Below, in pieces: positions 1 through 11,662 of a stretch of 64,000 nt of DNA. The translations under genes were made by a program, and so were the position numbers. Each line of letters opens with the position of its first letter. Within the stretch, counting starts at the first letter, position 1. The stretch lies in NCBI GenBank assembly GCA_039881145.1, contig JAYKKI010000039.1, positions 19,338,001 through 19,402,000 of the forward strand. Direction: 5' to 3'. The notes beneath the pieces were generated by a model that had not been told where the DNA came from, ran no database searches, and saw only the letters and a program-made list of their open reading frames with translations. Source of the stretch: Druceiella hillmani (Eukaryota > Arthropoda > Insecta > Lepidoptera > Hepialidae).

Positions 1-1370
1 ATCTCCAAAACGAGTAACGAAATTGGAAAGAAAATAAATATTGGCTTAGCAGTATTTAATACTGGTACGTCTTCATTCGATTACCATTTTCGATAAAAGA
101 AACATGACAAAGGCTTAAGTCTTGTAAAAACTTAAATGTACCATCCAGCATTCGATTCGAACAAATGGGTCAATAATGGGCTCGTGATTAATGAATTTAC
201 ATGATCTCTATATCCAATAAATGTTTTCCATTTATCATCATTACTTTTACCACAATTTCATAAATAATTTTTCCAATATTTCCCTCTTCGCTAAATGTTG
301 CATCCCTTGGAAAAGTTATGACTTAATTGAAAATAAATATGTATATGGGAAGAGGTTGTGCGATAGGTATGAAAATCAAAGGGTGTAAGTGCGGCTAAAA
401 CAAACAACACCGTCCAATTTCGTAAAAAACTCAGTGGAAGACCGTGTGTATTTTTTAAGTCCATGTAGAGTTTTCCCATAATATTTATTACTTATCGAAT
501 TGATTATAAAATCTTGAACATAATTAATTATAAGAAGCGCAAATAATATGTGATATTTCGTTGCTTTATGAACTTACCATATCTGTCTTCATCAGACTGA
601 GTCAAAATAATTTTCATTAATTTACGTCATAATTTTTCTATCACTTGTGTTTTCTATTTTCGTTATTCTTTTTCAAAGACCAACAATTTTAATTAGTAAC
701 GTTTATTATGTAAATAAGGGTGTAAAATTTTCAGCTTCAATAAGAGTCAAATAAATTTCATTAGAATTTTCTTTAAGTTACTCGAAGTGTTTTTCGAGTG
801 AATCACACAAACCAAGACAAATTACTCGATCCATCAGCCCTCCGGATTGTGCCTCGCTCATTACCCTATCGCCCCACATCTGTGTCACGCCCTACAGTTT
901 GAATGTGCTTTGAGCGCACCTCACAAATAGCCTAACGACTTTTGATGGATTCCACGTAACGGTACAGTCCATCGACATGAAAACTGAAAATAGTTACGTT
1001 GAGAATTTTTCACAAACGCGTATTTGCAGCCGCGGGCTTCAAATAAAATGTAAATTGATGTAACTAATAAAAGTTCACTAAATCCCTTCAACAGTCGTTT
1101 TTAAAAATAAAAAAAACGCCAATATCGGACACGCACATGTTAGGGTCCCGTAATTGACAATGTCTTTTTAAATTATTGATCTAAGTTAATATAAATAATC
1201 TCATTTAAAATTTCTAATTAATACCTAGATTTTTTTCGAATTTAAACCAATTGTCAAAAAATTACAAAGTATGGCCAACGCATTTTACGTCACTGCTGAG
1301 CTAATATTTCTCAAACAAAACTTAAAAATAAAAAAATGGTAAAAAAACCATAATTTTATTTCGAAATACG
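1..1370. other. AT-rich DNA, no gene recognised
   Basis: No reading frame here resembles a known protein. The stretch around 835-1030 is noticeably richer in G+C than its surroundings and has several CG dinucleotides, but I see no repeat partner elsewhere in the window and no tRNA or transposon hallmark in it. The rest is A+T-rich with short homopolymer runs. Confidence 0.6.
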
Positions 1371-1375
1371 TCGAA

Positions 1376-1593
1376 TGATGAATGATAGCCCAGTCGATGG
1401 GTCGAATGATAGCACAGTCGATGGGTCGAATGATAGCAGTCGATGGATCGAATGATAGCACAGTCGATGGGTCGAATGATAGCACAGTCGATGGATCGAA
1501 TGATAGCACAGTCGATGGATCGAATGATAGCACAGTCGATGGATCGAATGATAGCACAGTCGATGGGTCGAATGATATCACAGTCGATGGGTT
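1376..1593. repeat. 24-bp minisatellite, about 9 copies
   Basis: A tandem array with a unit close to CGAATGATAGCACAGTCGAT plus GG and A/G T. Successive CAGTCGATGG cores lie 24 bp apart; the third unit lacks two bases. Units alternate between a GGGT and a GGAT junction. Because 24 is a multiple of three, both strands stay open in several frames and give repetitive peptides; these are not evidence of a gene. The last unit degenerates into unique sequence near 1590. Confidence 0.95.
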
Positions 1594-1915
1594 GCATGAA
1601 AACCAATTTTCGCCTACATTTTATAAATATCACAAGACTATCTATCAATACATATAGTAAAACTCTAATAAAGTGAATGATCCATGACTACTTTTAAAAG
1701 GTCAATTCATAAGTGGCTTTTGACCCAGCAAATGCAAACGCAATAAACGGAGAATATCGGCTCCTCGAAATTATTTAATTCAAATTATATTTATTCTTAG
1801 TATCTTCTTTTCTTTGTGCTATGTTTCCTCTGTGGGGAATAATGTGTATGTAGTTATATGTCTGTATATAATACCTGTATTAAAAATAATTAATAATATT
1901 ATTATCTATTGTGCA
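1594..1915. other. no feature seen
   Basis: Unique AT-rich sequence between the minisatellite and the TG/TA repeat. No recognisable coding or repeat signal. Confidence 0.5.
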
Positions 1916-2028
1916 TTAGAGAATGTATATGTGTATGTGTATATGTATGTATGTATATGTATATATATACATATATGTTTTATATGTGTGTATAGGTGTG
2001 TGTTATGTGTGTGTGTGTGTGTGTGTAT
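1916..2028. repeat. compound (TATG)/(TA)/(TG) microsatellite
   Basis: Alternating purine-pyrimidine sequence: GTATAT and GTATGTAT motifs, then a pure TG run near 2009-2025. It is interrupted, which suggests age. Confidence 0.9.
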
Positions 2029-2289
2029 CAACAGGTGCTAGCTGTAAACCGGCCGTGTCGGTGTTGCTTATAGCATAACTACATAAGCAGAGCTAGTTAC
2101 ATTTTTGTGAATAAAATACTGAAAAATTTAAAGTTAAGGGGGTCTAACTTAATTTTTAACTTTTTATTTTGTCATTAGCTGTCAGAAAATTTCTGTACAT
2201 GTCTATTACTTTACCTGTTGTGGTTTATTTCCACAAGTAAATTATATTATTATAATTATTATTAATTCTATATATGGAAAATGTTTTAA

Positions 2290-2860
2290 AAAGAGTGATT
2301 AATTTAGCGTATAGAATGATAGTAGAAACCAGCAAAACTTTAGAAATCCTTAGAATTTTTGTCTGTCTGTTAATCTGTTCTTCAATCATGTGAAATATAC
2401 TGGGCGGATTTTTGTATGATAATAGTTTGTACCACCTAGCATGTACCATAATGTATAGAATACTATTTATCTGGATAAAATGTACCCTGACTTGGTGGAT
2501 ATTACGATATTGGGACTACCAACAACATCTATTAGCGTTTTTAGTAAACTTTATGTTCATGGATATTGCAGAAATAAATAAAAAACAGTACAATAGTGAT
2601 GATAACAATAATAATAGTAATATAATATATACAGGTCAGTTGGATCAGCCGTGGTGCAATGGTTAGCACGTTGGCACGGTACGCCGAAGCCGTGGCTTCA
2701 GTTCCCACCGACTGATTGGCTTTTTCTTTGTGTGGTCTATAATAGTGGTTGTTATTTTCAAATATTACATTTTTAATCTGGTTTTAATTTTTAATACTAT
2801 CAAAATGAATGTATATCTAGCGACACCTATCGACGCGAACGAAATCGTGGACGCAGCCAA
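2290..2860 (-). repeat. dispersed repeat of the CCCGCGACTTCGT family, reverse orientation
   Basis: Read on the minus strand, the segment begins near 2855 with a degenerate head (CCACGATTTCGTTCGCG) like the heads at 7141 and 51243. It ends near 2300-2395 with the tail signature of the same family: TGAAGAACAGATTAACAGACAGACAAAAATTCT. The tails at 8920 and 51565 read the same way. It has no reading frame of its own and is probably a truncated or non-autonomous retroelement. A tRNA-like stretch sits inside it. Confidence 0.55.
2648..2722 (+). repeat. tRNA-derived SINE head (pol III box-like)
   Basis: The sequence GTGGTGCAATGGTTAGCACG matches the D-arm/A-box pattern of tRNA-derived SINEs. About 35 bp further on, GCTTCAGTTCCCAC is a weakened B box (expected GGTTCRANNCC). 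It does not fold as an intact tRNA: the anticodon arm is not convincing and no acceptor stem pairs. It is a SINE fragment or tRNA pseudogene, not a working tRNA gene. Confidence 0.5.
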
Positions 2861-4084
2861 TTTTACTACATAAGTATTCACCCAAGTTTCCACATGAATC
2901 GTATATTTGAAAATTATCAATTAAATAGGTCTAAAACTATAGAAATATTGAAGCTGTTACAGACGGCGGACGTAAATGATAAGGGTATCATGCTTAGTGA
3001 AACTCTAGAAAGGTCATAATTCCATATTAATTTTCACCTTCTAATTACTTTAACTCTTCTCTCTCCCGTGCTGAATGAGAATTTATAAAAAAAGTTATTC
3101 ACGACCTTAGTAACAAACTAAAATTACTGTTGTCAGTTAAAGCTTGTAGATGTTATAAATATGTATAACCAAGGCAAATTTCAGATTTGTATAGCTCATA
3201 TCATACAGAGAAACAAACGAACTGGGTGAAACTATAAGGGTCCTATAAACTATGAGTTTGGCTACGGAACCCTAAAAATTAGATGAGAAACTATCAATTA
3301 ACTATGAATATAATCAATTTATCAATATAATCAATCAATTGGGAACTATCAAGATAATCAATCAATTAGAACTGTAAATATAATCTATGAATTGAAATAT
3401 GATGATAGTTTAAACGGAAATCTATTTGCGCTAGTTTTGGAAGACGACCCATTTGAATTAAAACTTTAAACCCAATGGTTTTAAAAATCTTATACATTTG
3501 GAGTAAGGTTTATAAAAACGTGAAGTACATAATTGAAAGTTTGAAATTGTTTTTTTCTCTTTAAAACTTCAACAATATTAACTAAAACATCTTTGCTCGA
3601 AGATGTATGGCGATAAAGGTATTAACGGGGTTTCTATTTCAGTCCTTGAGACAATTTGTGAAAGTATTGATGAATTTAATAAATGTTATATATTTATATT
3701 TTCATATTCATGGACAAATACTCTTCTACGAATGTTTGAAATTATTTAAGAAATCTCGCACCCAATCACCTTTAAAGAAAAAAAAATCGTCTTGAAGTAA
3801 TATAAAGTGAAAAAATCTGTTAAAAATAAAAGGGCATCTCTGAAATCGTGTCAACACTGCTGCCTCCGTCTTAAGAACCACTACTTAAGAATAACTTAGT
3901 ATTCAGGAAAATGTAAAAAAACTGTCTTTTTCAAAAAAAGCTTTTTTCAGCTATTTATATAGTCACGAAGTAAATATTATTTTGTATATAATTGGTTAGA
4001 CCTGACTTCTAATATGTATTGTGGTAAGCAAAGAATGATACACAAACAAACAGATTACTTCCACTTTTAATATATAGTAGCTAT
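2861..4084. other. no gene; cryptic AT repeats and one repeat tail
   Basis: Around 3290-3400 the motif AACTATCAATTAA / ATAATCAATCAATT recurs irregularly. At 3236-3281 the words TATAAGGGTCC and TACGGAACCCTAAAAATT match the 3' tail of dispersed element E (see 38085-38592). The 62-codon frame at 3607-3795 has no recognisable similarity. Confidence 0.5.
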
Positions 4085-4194
4085 GCTTACGATTTTGTTC
4101 GCGTGAAATTTGGAACAAGAAAAGTTATTAGAATTGTTTTTCTCTCATTTATTGCTTTCGGATATGATCTATTAGCACACCAAATTTCATCAAA

Positions 4195-4256
<62 letters not shown>

Positions 4257-4260
4257 TGAA
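4085..4260 (+). repeat. CCCGCGACTTCGT-family fragment ending in (TA)n
   Basis: GATTTTGTTCGCGTGAAATTTGGAACAAGAAAAGTT resembles the bases just inside the heads at 7141 and 51243, followed by ACCAAATTTCATCAAAATATG, typical of the family's 3' portion. A pure (TA)n run of about 56 bp occupies 4198-4253. Confidence 0.55.
4198..4253. repeat. (TA)n microsatellite
   Basis: Uninterrupted dinucleotide run of about 28 copies. It produces repetitive I-Y peptides on both strands, which are artefacts. Confidence 0.97.
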
Positions 4261-5243
4261 ATATGTCGGGTCGTTAAAGCGCGAGAGAAAGACAAATAAG
4301 ATGAATAGAAAACGTTTCACTTTTATTATATTAGTGGGGGTGGTGACTACTGTCCAACTTCCTGCAACAGGCAACTAATTTCAAATTCTCTCAATGGATT
4401 TTGTTGAAACTCAATTTCAGAACTAAAAAAAATAAGTAGAAACCTTTAAGAAATCACGCGGTACGGCATCTATCCGTCTAAAGTTGTAGCTCGTAATACG
4501 GCACAATTAGTCAAAATTTAGACGCTGCGGGAAAATATATATAATAACATAACTCAGCTAAGTGTAAATTTAGGTTTATGTCATCCTTGATAGTGCTCAT
4601 AATACATATAAATAGATATAAAGTTTAATTATAATCTAAATAAAAATGTTTGTGAAATATAATAAAAATATGTATTGACAAAAAAGTGTGTCTTTTCGCC
4701 CTAAACCCGCCACGTTTTCAAATTTTGTTATATTGGAGAAGTACAGAATAATTAAAGTAATGTATAAAGGAAAAACGAAAAAAAATTCAGACACATAACC
4801 ATTATATTCAGGATTATAACGAATGTCCTTAACATAAGAACTATTAGGACCCGTAAGTTAATATGTGCCGTATTTGTCTTATATAAAAAAAAAGAAGATA
4901 AGTTGCTTTATTAAAATGGCAGCCAAAATGAGAGATTGTACCAAATACAAAATTTTTATTGTATCTCCTTTAAGATGAGTAAAACTTACATGTGCGTCAC
5001 ATAACTTATTTTGATTTTGAAATGGTGGCGTGTGCACGAGTGTACAAGTTCCGAAGTTAGCCATATTATACATTTGTTTTTCGACAACTGTACAAGTCAT
5101 TATAAACGGGGAGACGAAGGAGAATAATGGCCAGGGCGGACGCCAATTTTGCACATTACGAGAGCACTGCGCGACGCGCGACGGCCAACTTATATACTAA
5201 TCCTAATGATCGACCGAAGTAGAGCAAGGAATTTCATAATGTC
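4261..5243. other. no gene recognised
   Basis: AT-rich sequence. A small CG-dense spot at 5157-5186 (GCGCGACGCGCGACGG) stands out. The minus-strand frame at 4879-5154 has no recognisable motif and ends in a run of Phe encoded by a homopolymer. Confidence 0.5.
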
Positions 5244-5277
5244 TTAGGTAAGTTACCATTTTCGTGGTAATTTACCT
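5244..5277. repeat. short imperfect hairpin
   Basis: Arms of 14 bp (TAGGTAAGTTACCA and its near complement, one mismatch) separated by a 6-bp loop. There is no T-run or other sign of function. Confidence 0.6.
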
Positions 5278-5575
5278 AATTCCAAGTTTTTCTTCGCCTT
5301 TGTGAATTTCCCGACAGAGAGGGTGTAATTGAGTTGACTTCTTTCTTATTTGTTATTAATTACATTAATTTTGGCAGCCGTCACGCTCCACAAATTCAGC
5401 TGTGACAAGTAACTCGACGAGATTAATTTGAACTTTCAAGTAAAACTTTACGTTATTGGAGCTTTTTGTTTGTACCTCAGAAAAGAACTTAATTACTTCA
5501 CGTAATTACAAGTTAATGACTTTATAAAAGTTTATTTTAAGTATAAATTATTGCCAGCTTAGAAAACTAAGTATA

Positions 5576-5640
5576 CAGTAGCGGGTTTATTGCTACGGAA
5601 GCAATCTCTTAGAGCCAACTCCAATGAATTAAATTATAAC
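5576..5640 (-). repeat. SINE-type 3' tail fragment
   Basis: GCGGGTTTATTGCTACGGAAGCAATCTCTTAGAGCCAAC matches 44871-44900 and 42228-42260 with scattered changes. Read on the minus strand it gives GATTGC...GTAGCAATAAACCCGC, the 3' tail shared by a SINE/LINE family. Only the tail is recognisable here. Confidence 0.55.
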
Positions 5641-6660
5641 AATAAGTGTCGTGACAGGCAGTAAGTTATTTTAACGTAGGTTAATTAATTACAACATAAA
5701 ATGGTTAAAAATATATGGTAAAAAAATATGATTAAGTAAAAACTAAAATGAAGAAAATGACACTTTAGGGGTAGGAGGGGATAAGGGTGGGTTATAGAAG
5801 GGATTACGATCAGCCGATTATGATAAATAATGTAATTTCAGCAACTATTGAATGCAGAGAACGAGTGAGTACTTTGTATAATGGTGGTCATATTTTTAAG
5901 TTTTGGTATATTAGAGATTTATAGAAAAATTAAAGTTTTAAATAAGGGAGAAATGAGGCGAAGTCGGACTCATAACCATCATATATAGAATTAGAACAAA
6001 TGACTTTAATTAAGAACTATTCTTCCACAATCTAGTAGAATATATAGTGAAAGATTCTCCATATAATTCAGTTCTACGCTGTATTCTTTCTTCTAAAACT
6101 TTAAAAAGAAGTATTAGGGTATATATTAGAAAATCAAATGATGCCATGTATATTTTTATGATTGAACGCCATACTTTACTAAAGTATATGGGGCAGGGTC
6201 ACCTCGCTCAATACTGATATGATTCACAACTTGCCAGATATTGCTAAGTTTCTTTTATTGTAAGGAAATTTCATGACTAGCTTATCTTAAGACATGCTTA
6301 GTTATTAAAAGTTTTCAAAAATTATGTTCTCTTTATAAAATCCCTTGTAGCATATATCTCCGAATATAATATCTCCGAAATGTTCTGAAAATTAATGGAC
6401 ATGATTAAATTACTTTTATATTTTATTAAGATGATACACCATCTCTCGAAAAACTCTGGCTTCAGGTAGTAGAACCTAAGTGAAACCTACTAGCACTAAC
6501 TCGATTCTACATCCAGACGTCAAAGCAGACGTAAAAAAATTAATATAAATTCTGCTCATACGGTACAAACAATTTTCCTGTTTATGTGTAAATTTATTTT
6601 TTGAAATAATTTTAGAAACAGTACAGCCGTTTGCCAGTCTTAAATGAAAGTCCGAAATGT
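5641..6660. other. no feature seen
   Basis: AT-rich unique sequence. A G-rich spot at 5768-5795 (GGGGTAGGAGGGGATAAGGGTGGG) is the only compositional oddity. Confidence 0.5.
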
Positions 6661-6716
6661 TTCTTTTTTGCTTTTTTTATGAAAGTTGGCCTTTCATAAA
6701 AAAAAGCAAAAAAGAA
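6661..6716. repeat. near-perfect hairpin, 25-bp arms
   Basis: Left arm 6661-6685 (TTCTTTTTTGC...ATGAAAG) is matched by the reverse complement at 6691-6716. The only difference is one extra A in the homopolymer. The loop is 5 bp (TTGGC). Confidence 0.9.
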
Positions 6717-7138
6717 TTGAAGCAGAGTGTATTGGCGAAATGGTGACGTAGGTTAGTGATGCGACCGATATTATGTGACAGAACAATGAAATTCTTGCAA
6801 ATACTCTGTTTATTTTAATCGGCTTCAAATTGTTGACAATATTTTCGGCAAAGTCACAGATAAAACTAATGTAATCAATAATTTAGAAATTTAAACTCTA
6901 CTTCATATAGTGCGACAACGTTTTAAGTAGTTTGTACAAACAAATTTTATTTTAACTTTAAATTACGTATCGTGTTGTACAACATATGTTACGATTAGTC
7001 ACAAATTGAAGCAATGGGTTTTTCCTTTCTTATGACGTCTATTCACATTCTTATGACGTATATTCACATTGTTTGGACGTAAAGTGACTATACAACAAAT
7101 TTAGAACATTTTCATGAGGTCAGCAATAATATTTAGAT
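6717..7138. other. no feature seen
   Basis: AT-rich DNA with a local near-repeat of TTCTTATGACGTNTATTCACATT at 7027-7070. Confidence 0.5.
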
Positions 7139-7260
7139 ACTAGCTGTGCCCGCGACTTCGTTCACATAAAATTCGGAATAAGGAGAGTCAATAGGAACTT
7201 TTTGTATTTTGTTCGTTTTTGACAGAGAACCTTCATAGGGAACCCTGTCTTACATGGTTG
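7139..7260 (+). repeat. head of CCCGCGACTTCGT-family repeat
   Basis: TACTAGCTGTGCCCGCGACTTCGTTC marks the 5' end of the family. It continues with a degenerate ATTCGGAATAAGGAGAGT, comparable to 51275-51300. Homology fades near 7260. Confidence 0.65.
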
Positions 7261-8098
7261 GTATGCGGCCGGAAGCCTCTGATCACGATCGACCACGAAA
7301 GTGTGAGTACAGGCGATCGCTTGTCTCTCGCAGGCCGAGCACCACGCCGAATGTGTCTATCGATAGAGGGCAGATATGCAATCACCTAAAGCAAAATTGA
7401 AATTATATCCGCTGGTGATGTCATAAGTTAAGAGTAACCGCGTATGAGTGTTTTTTGGACAAAAACTTCTTGCGAAAAAATGTTTTAACGCTTATAACTT
7501 TGCAACAACTTATGATACAGTTCTAAATAAAGTGTCATTGAATAGTGCCTGAAATATTGAATCTTGTGATAGAAACAATTTATAAACATTTCGTTACCTT
7601 TGGAAATTACGAGCCGCTGAAGTTTGGTATGCAGCAATGGCGCGCACGAAATCAAAGAATGTGAAGCGGGATGCCTCCAAAATTAAATTCTACAAAGATT
7701 AAGCAAAAAATCATCGAAATCGGACAACGGGAACCCAGCCAATTTAACCTCCGAAATTGGTGTCTACGATGAAAATTTAGAGCTACGCCCCAGTACAAGT
7801 GGAGTGACGTCATCTGCGACTCTTATAACAATAGCGAATAGTGAACGAATCATTTCATTTCGAACGTTTCTCAATTAGGAGCGGACTACAACTTACCGCT
7901 ATTTCCATGTAGACCGACAACGCTCCACGCTTTCGTGGAGCGTTGTCGCAATCCGCAATATATCTTACTTTGTGCCCAATATTATCCCGCAATAATGGCA
8001 TATGTTAGTTACTTTAGTTACCATAGACTGATATAGTTTATAAGTTAACGATGTATATGGAAAAAAATGAGAAATAAATATATTGAATAATGAAAAAC
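7261..8098. other. unclassified block with a 15-bp perfect hairpin
   Basis: More G+C than average between 7261 and 7370 and again between 7600 and 7950, with stops in all frames. A perfect hairpin lies at 7915-7929 / 7934-7948 (CGACAACGCTCCACG, loop CTTT). I looked for a Helitron end (hairpin followed by CTRR) and did not find it. This may be a decayed mobile element I cannot name. Confidence 0.4.
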
Positions 8099-8985
8099 TA
8101 GCGTGACCCGTGCGAAGTCTTCGCATTATTTATTCCATTATGAAGCTCAGATGACAGATCAAACAAATATTTTACTAAAATTGACATATAGAGGCGCAAG
8201 TATCAAAAGCATTGAGCTAAAGCGCCACTTTATTTATACGTGAGTGGATTTGAAATGAAACAAAAATTTTACCGACCGTCAATCATATTGACGTTGAGCC
8301 GTTAGATGGCAGCATTGCTGTTTTGTGTATATAATTTTAATAATTAATTAATTTGCAAAAACAATAGCAATAATAAATTTTTTAGTTGTGGATGCCGGTA
8401 GAGCAAGCAATTATCTATAAAATGATATATAATTTATGTGGATTAGTTGTGAGGTTTTTTCTAAAAAGGGAGTGTAACATCTTAAAACCTTAGCGTATTA
8501 ATATATATGATGATAATGTGTTTCGTTTATTGTCATAAAGTAAAATTGTGTCATGAAATTCTCTGATGTATAAAGAAAAGGTTTCCTGAAAAAACTCCGG
8601 CACAACCCGCTCCTGCTCACGCCCGATTTTTTTTAATTGTTTCTCTCTCAGAAATTTATAAGCACAAAATTTATTAAAAACGCTAATAGATGGCGCTAGG
8701 AGTATCATATTGTAATATATCTATCAGCATAAAGTTTACTAAACACACGAGAGACATAGATGGCATTGGCAGTACCAAAATCGCAATATTCACTAAATTA
8801 AGTTTTTTTTTCAAATCTACAATATTCGGATGAAAAGTATCCTATATATTCCTCGATAGTATAATATATTTCCACACAAAATTTCATTCAAATCTGTTTA
8901 GTAGATTTCGCGTGCTTGAAGAACAAATTAAAAGACAGACAAACAAAAATTGTAAAAAACAGATTTTCTGGTCTCTATTATCATT
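8099..8985 (+). repeat. CCCGCGACTTCGT-family repeat, long copy
   Basis: Starts with ACTAGCGTGACCCGTGCGAAG, a variant head. It holds AAAACGCTAATAGATGGCG at 8679, matched at 51361. It ends with the family tail: TTTCATTCAAATCTGTTTAGTAGATTTCGCGTG and AAAGACAGACAAACAAAAATT. Length about 890 bp. There is no coding capacity. The coherent head-to-tail order suggests an old insertion of a short retroelement. Confidence 0.5.
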
Positions 8986-11282
8986 CTATTTTTACAGTTT
9001 TATTACATGTACAGATATTTGAGATATAAATTGCTCGTGAGCAAATGTTAGTGGTTGAAAATTATACCGAAATTGGCAATATTTTTTTTTTATTAGTGAA
9101 GCATCGTCGCTGATTTGATATAAACGTTGTAGCTTTGACAACAGTTCGGTAGACCTCAACGAAGGACTTGTTGCAACTTCTTTACCTTAGTTTGAGATCG
9201 ACTTACATTCATTGATATCGCTCTGAATGACTAGCTACTGTGTTAGCGAGTTGATAAAGGCGGAACGATTTACCTCAGGGGCACTTGTATGATTCACGCT
9301 GTATATACGTGACTGAAGGTCTGGCTGACCTATGCCCGACCGCAGCGTGATAAAGGTTAAATGAACTGTGTCGTGCTGTATAAGCTTCATTCAAATTATA
9401 TTTCTCATTTTTTCGCTTAAAAAGTTAACCGATTAGTCAGTTTGCTCTCTATCTAAAACTTACCCTTATGGGCCAGGATAAGCTTTGCTTTGATATTTAA
9501 GAATAGCAACCAGTTAGTAATAATTACACAAATTTCATAAATTAACAGTAAAACAGAAGGAAATTATTTCCTTATGAGTGAGTCGAATTTTTATCTAATA
9601 TTATCTAATTAATTATCTAATTATCTAATTAATTAAATTTATCTAATATTAAAAATAATTATCGAAGATAAACAGTCAAGTTTAGCTGTTCAAAAATATT
9701 AGCGTTTAGCATGTGTTAAAAATATGTTCTATACTAAAAAGTTATTTAACGCAGCCATTTAATTCCAGCACTTTACAAAGTTTATCGTCTCTACAAAAAA
9801 GCTATGTGGTTTGGAATACCCAATACTTTTTCAAAACATTTTTTAATTTTTTCTAAATTATATAATATAATCACTTTATTATATAATAACTATATAATAT
9901 AATGATTATATTAACTTAGACTTTTATTTAAGTTAATATTGTCATTATGTTATAAAGGTTGTCCATTTTTTTCCACTAAATTTAATAATTTGTATTAAAA
10001 AAAAACGATATTAACAACGTTATTTTGCTGATAGTTCATTAAGTTACTATAGTCATTATATTACGTCGTTTAATAATATTACGGGTGAAATACAAGGAGT
10101 TTTATAAACAGTCGCCGAAAGATTGAAAATATATCTGTGCCAAATTATTTTAAATGTCAAATTGGTTTATTTATAAACATTCTCTCTTGGAATGGTTTGA
10201 TTTATTTCTATCAAACTATTTATAACTATTGATTTACTATAAATATATTGCCTAGTGTAGCTTTCTCCGAAGTGCGACTAATCACTTGTCTGTAATCTCC
10301 TTTGCACAGTAAAGGAAGCTGACCGAATTGATTTTGCGTTTATGTACTTACGTTATCCTGACTTTTCTCACTTTTGAGATACGAAGATGGGGGAGGGGGG
10401 AGGCCCAGAAAATCAATTTTAGAAACTAATATTTAAGAAGACGCCATATTAAATATTAATACTATACATCCTCTATTTTATTTTAAAATAATTCACAATG
10501 ACAGCCAACTTCGATGGGGAAGACATATTGAGGTATTATCTACATAGAGATGCCACACGCGCTCGGCATATGAGCAACCGAGCTGTGGTCCAGTGACCGC
10601 AGTTGCATTAGTCGTTTGCGAGCGTTCGACGCGTCTACACGTTTTAGCATTTGCGTGAACAAATCGCACTAAAACATGTCAAAATGCGACGGAGGAAAAT
10701 AAAGAATGTAAACATCAATTTCGGGGGCTAAATAACTTATGATTTTACTTTTGAAATGAAGTTTATTTATTGACAATAACGGCAATTTTCCATACTTATG
10801 ATGTCACACTCAACCCGCCCGTATTTTCCGATTCGCGCGAAAAGGTAAGCACTATTTACTCTTTCGCTTCACCGTGTCAAAAAACCCAAAAATACGATGA
10901 TGGCCGAACGATTAATTGTAAGGCAATTGGAATACGATATTGTTTAAAATGTCTCCATTATGCAAATAATATCTCCATGGGTTTAGGGTACCCCAAGTTC
11001 GACATATGAATAGCTTACTTCAAAAAAATTAACATTTTTTTGTTTTTTCATACATCTTAATAATTCAACTAGATAATCCTGTAAGACATCATCACAATCA
11101 TTCTTAAACTAGATGCGGGCCGACAGACTAACAAGAAATTATAACTGTTCTCGTTTGTCGTTGAGTTTGTCGGACCACGCGCTACTAATTAGGGTTTAAT
11201 AGCAATTTAATAAAATATCAACATCATATGTATTTTAATTTATTTGAGATAAATTAATTTAACTCAAATAAACTGGCGAACT
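8986..11282. other. no gene recognised
   Basis: Mostly AT-rich. Two compositional islands: 9140-9375, a balanced-composition block of unknown origin, and 10545-10715, CG-rich, with GCGAGCGTTCGACGCGTC and no T-rich tracts. The second could be a fragment of a regulatory region or first exon, or an old mobile element; no start, splice site or partner copy settles it. Simple AT repeats occur at 9593-9650 and 9850-9910. The 79-codon frame at 10770-11009 has no recognisable motif. Confidence 0.45.
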
Positions 11283-11662
11283 TAAACATCCAATTTTAAG
11301 TAACTTCCATCTCTGTTTTACCGCGTACATAAGATTTTGATACTCCAAAACTGATGACAACTTCATTCGATCGCTTAAAATTATACTCATAAAACCCAAT
11401 TTTCGAGATTTTTCCGGACATAATCTCTTTTGAAAATGTTAAGGAAGAGAATGCATTGAAACTAACAAGTTAAGACGTCCAATATTTCGTCATTTCCATC
11501 TGGATTGGTAACGCTCACGTAAGAATTGATTTTGATAATTCCAAAACTAATGACAATTTTATTAGATTACTGGAAATCATTTCATTTGCAACTAATCATC
11601 AAAACCTATTTTCTGTACCTAATCTTATTTTAAAGCGGTCGACTAAAACACGTTGAAAACTA
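11283..11662. repeat. diverged tandem duplication, about 188-bp unit
   Basis: TCCAATTTTAAGTAACTTCCATCTCTG at 11290 recurs as TCCAATATTTCGTCATTTCCATCTGG at 11478. The order of later words (ATTTTGATANTCCAAAACT, TGACAA, AAAACC) is conserved. Divergence is high, so the duplication is old. Confidence 0.65.

Noticed and set aside
1376..1593. Repetitive protein genes on both strands
   Set aside because: All these frames are the translation of one 24-bp minisatellite. No start context, no flanking coding sequence.
2648..2722. Functional tRNA gene
   Set aside because: Only the A-box part is good. The acceptor stem and anticodon arm do not pair, and the B box is degenerate. Kept as a SINE-like fragment.
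7261..8098. Helitron 3' end at the 7915-7948 hairpin
   Set aside because: A Helitron end needs a hairpin followed within about 10-12 bp by CTRR and an AT insertion site. The bases after this hairpin (CAATCCGCAATATATC) do not fit.
10545..10715. Promoter and first exon of a host gene
   Set aside because: The CG-rich block looks different from its surroundings, but I found no initiator-plus-downstream element pattern, convincing splice donor or reading frame to support it.
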